DNA of 64,000 nucleotides from Argopecten irradians (Eukaryota > Mollusca > Bivalvia > Pectinida > Pectinidae): contig NC_091134.1 in assembly GCF_041381155.1 (NCBI RefSeq), positions 65,456,969 through 65,520,968 of the forward strand, in the 5' to 3' direction. A program made the translations under genes and the position numbers. How positions within the stretch are numbered: position 1 is the first letter of the stretch; every line of letters begins with the position of its first letter. This document shows, piece after piece, positions 56,661 through 64,000 of the stretch. The notes beneath the pieces were generated by a model. That model had not been told where the DNA came from. It saw only the letters and a program-made list of their open reading frames with translations, and searched no databases.

Positions 56661-57624
56661 CTATAAAATAGAAGAAAAACAATATGTATATATATTTTAA
56701 AGTTGAATTAATTTTGTAGTTCTAACGTTTTCCATTGTTTTAAATTTCAATACTGAGCTCCTTTTCATCCACCAATTTTAAACATTAGCTTTATAAACGA
56801 TTATTTGGTGATCTGAAGTGGGTGTCTTTTTTGCTTTTCAAAACTTGGATGATCTTTTCCACATTATATTAAATTCTTTTTTATTCTATAGATTTTATTC
56901 TAATAAAGCATCCCAAACATTTATTTAAGATGCATAATTATATCGTTATTAGATCATGAAAGTCATGAAAGACATAAAAACGTTGACTTAGCTTTACCCT
57001 ATCTCGACATTCAATTTTCTGGACGCATGCCTATCTAGTACCAACATACCTCCTCAGTGTGGTGACACACTATACTTGTCATTTACGTTTGATGATAACT
57101 TCATTTTTTTTACTTTTATTCCTCGAGTTTTCGGCCTGCGATATGTAAACTTTTGAGTTATATCTTATGAATATAATATTATAAGTACTTACCCTTCTTA
57201 GAACACTGACAAAGAAGAATATGTTTTTACATTTATAATTGGCCATGCTGTTTGGCTCTGACTGGCAGTCAGTACAATGGGTGGTAGTACAACGGTTTTC
57301 ATACAGCACCACCGGTCTCCTGTTATGGTCTACGTTTCTGTAAGATTGCCAGGGACACGCACTTCTATCACTATCACCTATAAATTGACCTGACGATGTG
57401 GTGATGTTCATTATTTCTCTTTGAACGTTAATAAAGATGCAAGGGACTCCCTTTATATAACCCCGGTTGTAAGACTGTAGCATAGCCATGGTATCATTCT
57501 GTAAGGCTGTGATGGGGAATTCAAGGGCTGGTATCACATCAGGCTCTCGACAGTGTAGGTGTCCTTTGACTCCGATCAATATGGCAAATAACATCATACA
57601 TAATGTGAAGCGATCCATGATCAT
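56520..57624 (-). CDS. IL-17-like secreted cytokine (two exons)
   Basis: Two minus-strand exons (432 and 141 nt) separated by a 532-bp GT-AG intron encode 190 residues. Residues 1-21 are a signal peptide (MIMDRFTLCMMLFAILIGVK). The IL-17 signature is clear: ACPW at 89-92, NVDHNRRP at 97-104, then cysteines 112, 117, 120 and 132, VLRR at 141-144, CVDGIYQY at 147-154 and GCTC at 164-167. These are the cystine-knot residues of the family. Bivalve genomes carry expanded IL-17 sets acting in innate immunity; that role is inferred here. The first half (22-85) is poorly conserved, as usual for the family. The gene looks intact. Confidence 0.92.
57193..57624 (-). CDS. IL-17-like exon 1
   Basis: Start at 57624 chosen because the hydrophobic leader begins there and a TATA element lies 57-64 bp upstream; the frame stays open further upstream without conserved sequence. 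Ends VLRR at AAGAAGG|GTAAGT, phase 0. Confidence 0.9.
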
Positions 57625-57680
57625 ACCTTCTTTAAGAAAAAGGGAAAAATTGTCTCGGTGTATATGCAAAACTTTATTTC

Positions 57681-57688
57681 TTTTTATA
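57681..57688 (-). promoter_or_regulatory. TATA box of the IL-17-like gene
   Basis: TATAAAAA on the minus strand, 57 bp before the start codon at 57624, giving an expected short 5' leader of about 25-30 nt. Position and sequence fit an inducible TATA promoter. Confidence 0.55.
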
Positions 57689-57729
57689 CTTAAATATCCC
57701 GGAATACACTGTTTCCAATAATAGCACAT

Positions 57730-60526
57730 CAGTCATTATCTCGACTTCATATAAACAGAAATGCGCTTCTTAGACTATTCTTACTTATCTAAAAGGGGAT
57801 TTACCCAAAACGACAGCGTTAGTAATTTAAGAGAATTAATTGTGAACTGTCCACGTAAGTTAATCTTTTCAATACAGTTACGATAAGAGGAAGTTAAACA
57901 GCCTTAACAAGGTAGTAGGGAACGCCCCGCTATAAATGGTCACGGCCGACTGACAAGGAAGTACCCAGATAGCTGGCCACCAGGCGTATAGTAAATCCTA
58001 TAGACAAAGGCCTAACGGTGATGTACCTAGATTTCCCCATGTCAACAAGAAGCTGTAGGAACTATCAAAGGCCTAAATGTGATCTACCTCATAAATACAT
58101 ATCTAACACTCTAAATCGTACACATATGGTATATTTTATCTTTTAATTTTATGTTGACATCCAATACATTCTTTTACTATCATTATTGTTTAATAGTTTA
58201 TATAGTCATATTTTTATTTATCGGGAACCAATCATTCAAAGTAACTTTAAAGTTAGACAAAGTTGAGAAATGATGTCAAGCTTTCAAGATTTTATTTTTG
58301 TGGAAAAATCAAAACATAGCTGAGGTAATGGAAAATATCAACTTCCTTGTAAGCTATCCCGGATAAGGTACAATAAGTCCTCACATTGTGAACTAGAATG
58401 ATGCAAATATCATCACTGTTATGTTCATAACATTATGATTTATCTCGCTAGTTTATTGTTTTTTGTATAGAACGTTTAATATACGTATGATACTAGTACA
58501 CGAACTCGTGTATTTATGGCCATAGGCTTGATTGGTGAAAATATAGGGGTTAGATTGAACACGTCGTGATCATCAGAATTATTTATTTTTTATATTGTTT
58601 AAATCAGAGTTTATTTCTATCCCCGTTAGTTAGCATTTCACCAGAACCAATTGAAATATAATGATGTATATTTGATATTACAACTTTGTAATTTTCCATA
58701 GCTTAGTTTAGTTGTTTGAATTCAATAGGATAACATTACCATCGTGACAATATTGGTGTAAAACAATTTTATTTCAATATGTTTGATAGATTTGACATAC
58801 TATATAAGACAGCAACTTATAAGCAGATGTATGATACGCAATAGCTGTCTCGTGTGGTTCAATGAGAATTGGTGTTTTCATTATATTATATAGTATCAAT
58901 ATATGATATTATTTTTATCAATATTCGATTTCATCTTTTATTCTGTTTTACCAAAATGTATTATTCTACAATATTCAAATACTATAACAAGTATCGAGAG
59001 TGTTAAAGAATACTAGTTATTCCTTTGATTACCGCATTTTTTTATTTTCATAATTTCATATAAATGTAAAATGTGTTATCAGAATAGGTAATCGTTACTC
59101 CTGTCACATACTGACATGTATGTTGATGATATTGTTAATGAACAACTTTACAATAGTATATATTTTGGAAATGAAGAATACGCCTGTAAAGTAAGCCAAC
59201 AGTAAGCGACGTCTTTGTCGTAGTACCAGGTATCTGAATAGTCTTCAGTACCATCCATTTACTTTTACCTGTATTCACAAAAAATCAACTTGGGCTGCTA
59301 TCAAATCTATATTATATCTATCTACACATTGTATGTATAGTAAAACGGATTATATGAATAGTTTATTTTCTATTTCCGGATAGTTGTATTTCACATATTT
59401 AGCCTATACTGTTACATTTCTCAATTTGTCGATATTTTAGGGCTATATCTAATTCTATTTTTATGATAAATGCCGAATTCTCAAGGAACTATTGGCAATG
59501 CTTGGGTTCGTGAAACGGAAATTGATTTTTTTATTGAATAGGATCAGGAATGTCATCATAAATTCAGTGAGAAATGCTGTTTCCCTTTCTGATACAAAGT
59601 CACCTTTGGTGTGATATTTAGTGTAATTGTGACGTAAATGTTGCTGTGATATTTAGTGTAATTGTGACGTAAATGTTGCTGTCAATACAGCAGAAATTGT
59701 TTCTTTGCCAGATTATGTCGTCGGAATCTTGTCCTTTTTATAAGAGCCTTCGTCTTCATGCCTTTTGGTTTTGTTGTCAACCAAATTTTCTTTATTACAT
59801 AATATTTTCTGGGTCTATAATGAAGACGTTGTTTATGAAGCAGAGAATACATAGTCTTCCGGAGTTTGATTTGTTCATATTGCTTTTTTCTTGAATAATA
59901 TAGATTTCTTGAAAGATCTTGAAATGTTTTGGGGGTTTTGGGAGGTGAATATTTTTATTTTTCATTTGGTTTTGGTCTTTCGTTTTGTTTAGTGGGTTTC
60001 TCTGTGTATATCAGCTATTTTCCCACATCTGTGCACCGCTTCGTAATTTAATATCTTGATACAGAGTGACGCTTTTCTGGGATCTCATGTACACATTTTA
60101 GAATGCAGCTGTTGATATCAATTCCACGACGATGTGACTTAAGATTTATAATTATTATGTAATAGTTTGTTATACTATTACATATGTTCCAGGTGTACTA
60201 TAACCTGAATAATCATTTTTCGTTAGATGTGCCGTGAAAGAAGTACACTGAAACGTCATCATATTATTCGGATATATTCACCTAGAAAGGCACGATCTAC
60301 CACATCAACCAAAATATTTTGCATCTGTGTTTGTTAATTTGTTTGTTAGAATATAACTATTGTTTTTTTCTCTACCTGCATATCAAAATCATGTGACATA
60401 TTACAAAATATTAGCCAATGTTTATTTAGCATTGAAGCATAACATGCTGATTTAACAGGTCAAAAATCAAATTGCAGCTTTATAGTAAAAGAGAAAATAT
60501 CGAAATATTGTCATTATCTAAAGTAC
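57730..60526. other. Intergenic, no gene seen
   Basis: AT-rich sequence upstream of the IL-17-like gene and downstream of the ATP-grasp gene. No exon recognised. The plus-strand 73-residue ORF at 59673 has no domain. Confidence 0.6.
59611..59682. repeat. Two-copy 35-bp tandem repeat
   Basis: Adjacent identical copies of GTGATATTTAGTGTAATTGT plus GACGTAAATGTTGCT. Confidence 0.9.
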
Positions 60527-60532
60527 TTTATT
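60527..60532 (-). terminator. Possible polyadenylation signal of the ATP-grasp gene
   Basis: AATAAA on the minus strand, about 540 nt after the stop codon at 61072. It is the first canonical hexamer I see downstream; usage is unproven. Confidence 0.35.
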
Positions 60533-61071
60533 GTAGACCATGTAAACAGAATCCATTTAACGGTAAACACAAAGAGATAAATATTGTGAGTGTAATCATT
60601 TTCGTCTGCATTGACTACAGCTTCTACTAAAGTCCAGACTTATATCAGTGTCACAAGTTATCCCTTTGACATCCGACACCCCCGTCACAGAAACAAACCA
60701 TTTGGAAATATTGGGAGATATGTTGCCAGTCACAGTTTCATTTATACACACGACAAAACGAGGGTCATTGAATGTTAGGACATGAATGAAAACAACTTGA
60801 GTTGAATCTATGCATATTTCTTGATTATCATTCCGAACTAAATGTAGAAAGTCAGTAATCGTCATATTTAAAACACTTCACAAGAAAATCAAGCGCGGGA
60901 AAATCAAAGTTACTGAAGAACACGTGATAGATGAACCTTTTTGAAATAGTACTGCAAGAAACCTTCACCTCAAGTACGGAAAGCATGTCTCTATTAGCAT
61001 TTATATGGACAGATATATACAACCAAGTCCCCTATCTATTGTAACTATTAGGCTTCAGATAACTAACAACC

Positions 61072-62298
61072 TTATGCCCAGACACTTGTGAATTGTTCTA
61101 CATCATACCCCGTCTCAGTAAACCCAAGGTCACGGTAAAGGTCTAGTAGTTTCTGTCTCGCATGTTTTATACTCGTATTGCTCAGCGCTACAAGATGGCA
61201 GAAGCCTATCGGGAACGTTTTGTCGTCACCATGCATGTCTACCGTATCGTGTCGCATTTGCAGAAGAATAGACTTTGATTCAGCCAAGTTCTTCAACTTT
61301 GCATTGACCTCTTTCTTCAAAAACTGTTTTCCGTGCAAATGACTGTAAAGATGAGTTCCAACAGCGAAGCATCTGATCGATATATCTGGGAAAGATGGTT
61401 TAATTCCACAAGCAATGGCTGCTGCGATCTCCCACAGAATAACGCCATGTGTAGTCTTGTACACGATACTTCGTCGATATCCACCTATTCTGCCGTTGAT
61501 TTCGACGAGTTTTGGACCTGATTTCGTCATCTTCCACTCCGTATTGAAAACTCCGTGGAGTAAACCGACTTTACAGCAAGATTGGTGAGCGGCGGTGTGA
61601 AGCTGCTGTTGGAAATCCATACATAAGTTGGTAGGGTGACAAGTGACAGTATCCACCAATCTGTTTGACATGTAGAGACCGATATCAGCTATAAAGGCGG
61701 CGAGGAACTCTCCATCATAGATGACCACGTCAACATTGTAGGAAAGACCTTCTAGAAACTCCATCAGAACCATCGACTTCCCAAAATTCCCTCCGAAATA
61801 GGATGATTCGAACCGTTTCTGTAGTTTGTTGTATTGCAGAAGACAATCATCTTGCGACATGACTTTTGTAACACCCCACGACCCTGCGTCATTTTCTGGT
61901 TTTAAAACAGCAGGGTATTTTATTTTCTTTGCCTCTGTAATGTCCTTCTCGTTTCGGATACGATAGGAAATTGGAGCATACTTTTCCGTGTCAAATAAAC
62001 TTTTGTTTCCGTTGGATCTGAGAGTGTCATAAGTGTTCTGCTTACTCCTCACTGTCATTGCCGCCTCGGGAAGGACCCCTCGGAGTCCCACTTTTTGACA
62101 TAGGACAGCTGTTATTGGTGTATCCTCTTCAGTAAACGTAAAACACCCATCGATATCTAGAACTTGCTTTCCGAGGAGTCGAATGATATTATCAACGTGA
62201 GCATCGATATCTGACTGGTCGTTGTAGTAATCATACCGAATTACGGTGTCAACTTTGCTCTCTTGGTCACTTAAAGCTTTATGTGTCACCAAAACGAC
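61072..62298 (-). CDS. Carnosine-synthase-like ATP-grasp protein, terminal exon
   Basis: One 1227-nt exon (408 residues plus stop) opens after acceptor TTTGTAG in phase 0 with VVLVTHKAL. The exon holds a complete ATP-grasp fold: the nucleotide-binding YPAVLKPENDAGSWGV (Lys near residue 133), VLMEFLEGLSYNVDVV, DGEFLAAFIADIG, and the metal-binding LVEINGRIGG (Glu, Asn, Arg near 266-270). The sequence most resembles carnosine synthase (CARNS1), which ligates beta-alanine to histidine using ATP; other dipeptide or amino-acid ligases of the superfamily remain possible. The N-terminal exon(s) with the start codon are not visible and probably lie right of 64000. The reading frame is undamaged. Confidence 0.82.
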   Translation of the reverse strand, partial: VVLVTHKALSDQESKVDTVIRYDYYNDQSDIDAHVDNIIRLLGKQVLDIDGCFTFTEEDTPITAVLCQKVGLRGVLPEAAMTVRSKQNTYDTLRSNGNKSLFDTEKYAPISYRIRNEKDITEAKKIKYPAVLKPENDAGSWGVTKVMSQDDCLLQYNKLQKRFESSYFGGNFGKSMVLMEFLEGLSYNVDVVIYDGEFLAAFIADIGLYMSNRLVDTVTCHPTNLCMDFQQQLHTAAHQSCCKVGLLHGVFNTEWKMTKSGPKLVEINGRIGGYRRSIVYKTTHGVILWEIAAAIACGIKPSFPDISIRCFAVGTHLYSHLHGKQFLKKEVNAKLKNLAESKSILLQMRHDTVDMHGDDKTFPIGFCHLVALSNTSIKHARQKLLDLYRDLGFTETGYDVEQFTSVWA

Positions 62299-63341
62299 CT
62301 ACAAAGTGAAAATTAAGAAATCAAGTACAAATGAAAACAGACGGTACATACCAATGGGACGCTTAGAACCTTAAGACTAATTGGCAGGATTGCAAATAGT
62401 ATTCTTTGAAGTATCTAAAATATTATCATGTCTACTTAAAAACACCATCAGCTATAATTTATTTGATATGCTTGTTTACGAAAAATAAAGATAGAAATCA
62501 CGAGTCCTTTGACTTTTGTCCTTTTGGTCTTGTACATATGGTATAGCAAAGACAGGATTAAGCAGAAAAAGGTCGGATTTTTGGATTATGCGTTATGTCC
62601 CCATCGTATTCTATTGTTTTAGATATCAGGGAAAAATTAAATTATATACTGGGGATACATCAACATCAATATAATTAAAGAGACCCAAAGAGAGTGGAAA
62701 TTCTTTTAGTCAAACAAACTTGAAGCAATACGTATAACAACTAGTCAATGAAAAAACTGGTTAAATGGTTTTATTTTAAGAAATGGTATCATAGTCTTTG
62801 GCGAGAGAAGAAAATTACATCGAAATACATATCTATTACTTTTTTTTATTGTATTTTATTAGCATCTGGGACGTTCACAATTATCTCTATACTACATGTG
62901 TAGCTTGTTTGATATTCAAGTCTCAAAACCTCAACTAAACAGCAATATTTTTTTCCATCTGTGATGTTAGAATGGAACCGTCCGCCGTGTCCGTTTCGCT
63001 CTACATCATGCATACGCCAATTCAAAAACAAATGCTGACATGCTTAGCTTGAAATATAATTTCCCACAATGTTCTGATGTATTTTAATATTCTAGTAACA
63101 TACAAATCAATATCAAACCATGTTAGCTAACCAATTTCGCTGATAATCCAAACTCTTGATTGATTTAACATTTATCGATGTAATAGTTCTGTATGCTTAA
63201 CAATTTTCCAATAAAAAAATGGAAAAAAAACATGTAAGCTTAATAGGCCATGGGCTAGGAGGGTCCCACATGCACCCCCCCCCCCCAAACCTCCGAACCA
63301 ATATTTTTCTGAACCCTTATGACCCACTGATCACAAATCCA
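62299..63341. other. Upstream intron of the ATP-grasp gene, no feature recognised
   Basis: AT-rich. A run of about 13 C lies near 63276-63288. A 61-residue minus-strand ORF at 62846-63031 has no known domain. Confidence 0.55.
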
Positions 63342-64000
63342 AATGTTAACATTGCATAAGTTGGGATGAACTTCCGGTTATGACGTCATCAAGATGGCCG
63401 CCATTTCGAATTTCACTAAAAATTGAAAAATAGTCATAACATTAACATTTTTCAACCGAAGTAGACAAATGAGGTATCAAAATGACCACAATAGAACAAC
63501 AAATACATATCAGGACCAACAAATCCAATATATGTAGTGATTTCTACGCAGGAAAGGAAAAAATCGGATTTAAAGCTCAAAAATGGTGATTTTTCAGCAA
63601 ATTTTTCATATTTTGTTTGACGCAGCAAAAATGTTTCCCAACTGCAATCTATTATTTCTAATAAGTTTTTTGACCACTTGTAAATAAGTTTAAGTAACAA
63701 AAACAACCAAAACCAATGTTAACATCGTATAAGTTCCGGTTATGACGTCATCAAGATGGCCATCATCTCGAATTTCACTGAAAAATGAAAATAGTCATAA
63801 CATTGACATTTTTCAACTGAAGTAGACAAATGAGGTATCAAAATGACCACAATAGAACAACAAATACATGTCATGACCAAATAATCCCATATATATGAAG
63901 TGATTTGAACGCAGGAAATGAAAAAAATAATATTTTAAGCTCAAAAATGGTAATTTTTCAGCATTTTTTCATATTTGACTTGACGCAACAAAATCGTTTC
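63342..64000. repeat. Two tandem copies of a roughly 370-bp repeat
   Basis: Copy 1 (63342-63711) and copy 2 (63712 to the edge) share AATGTTAACAT, GGTTATGACGTCATCAAGAT, ATGGCC and AATGACCACAATAGAACAAC in the same order with roughly 85-90% identity by eye. The array may continue past the window. Confidence 0.88.

Noticed and set aside
60596-60865. An 89-residue minus-strand ORF downstream of the ATP-grasp gene
   Set aside because: No recognisable domain; it falls in the likely 3' UTR or intergenic region of the ATP-grasp gene. I could not support it as a gene.

Overview
The window reads as animal nuclear DNA, most likely from a bivalve mollusc. The coding exons are short and intron-split with GT-AG borders, the DNA is AT-rich, and there are many tandem repeats and old transposable elements. 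The gene content (a divergent IL-17-like cytokine, a secreted MAM plus thrombospondin type-1 protein, an SLC22-type transporter and a carnosine-synthase-like ATP-grasp enzyme) fits lophotrochozoans. The species cannot be fixed from the sequence alone. All four host genes lie on the minus strand.

Layout from left to right. 1-1507: a 69-bp satellite. 2317-6109: six exons of an SLC22-family transporter, with the 3' part beyond the left edge; its first intron opens with a 32-bp tandem repeat whose every unit carries a copy of the exon-1 splice donor. 9640-11370: a 5'-truncated L1-like LINE. 15045-23000: four large minisatellites (44, 35/37, 43 and 26 bp) that decay into a mosaic. 23512-49535: a gene encoding a signal peptide, one complete MAM domain (four exons) and at least four clean TSP1 exons, all phase 1-1. 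The TSP1 exons at 23.5-29.5 kb sit in tandem units of about 2.2 kb. The intron after TSP1 exon 7 begins with about 110 copies of a 37-bp repeat that again contains the exon end plus its splice donor. The introns of this gene also hold a Crypton remnant, LINE fragments, a foldback element, and a fossil DIRS/Ngaro-like element with a nested MITE. 50335-55350: a 10-bp-based and a 64-bp minisatellite. 56520-57624: a two-exon IL-17-like gene. 61072-62298: the terminal exon of a carnosine-synthase-like ATP-grasp protein. 63342-64000: two copies of a roughly 370-bp repeat.

The most notable signal is that two unrelated genes (SLC22-like and MAM-TSP1) each carry a minisatellite grown out of an exon's 5' splice site, so that a real donor is followed by tens to about a hundred tandem donor copies. 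In the TSP1 case the array is largely stop-free in all three sense frames and its donors look closer to consensus than the exon's own donor. In the SLC22 case use of any later donor would give an immediate in-frame stop. The region 20.9-23.9 kb, where an exon appears peppered with words from neighbouring repeats, may be an assembly or polishing artefact and should be treated with caution.
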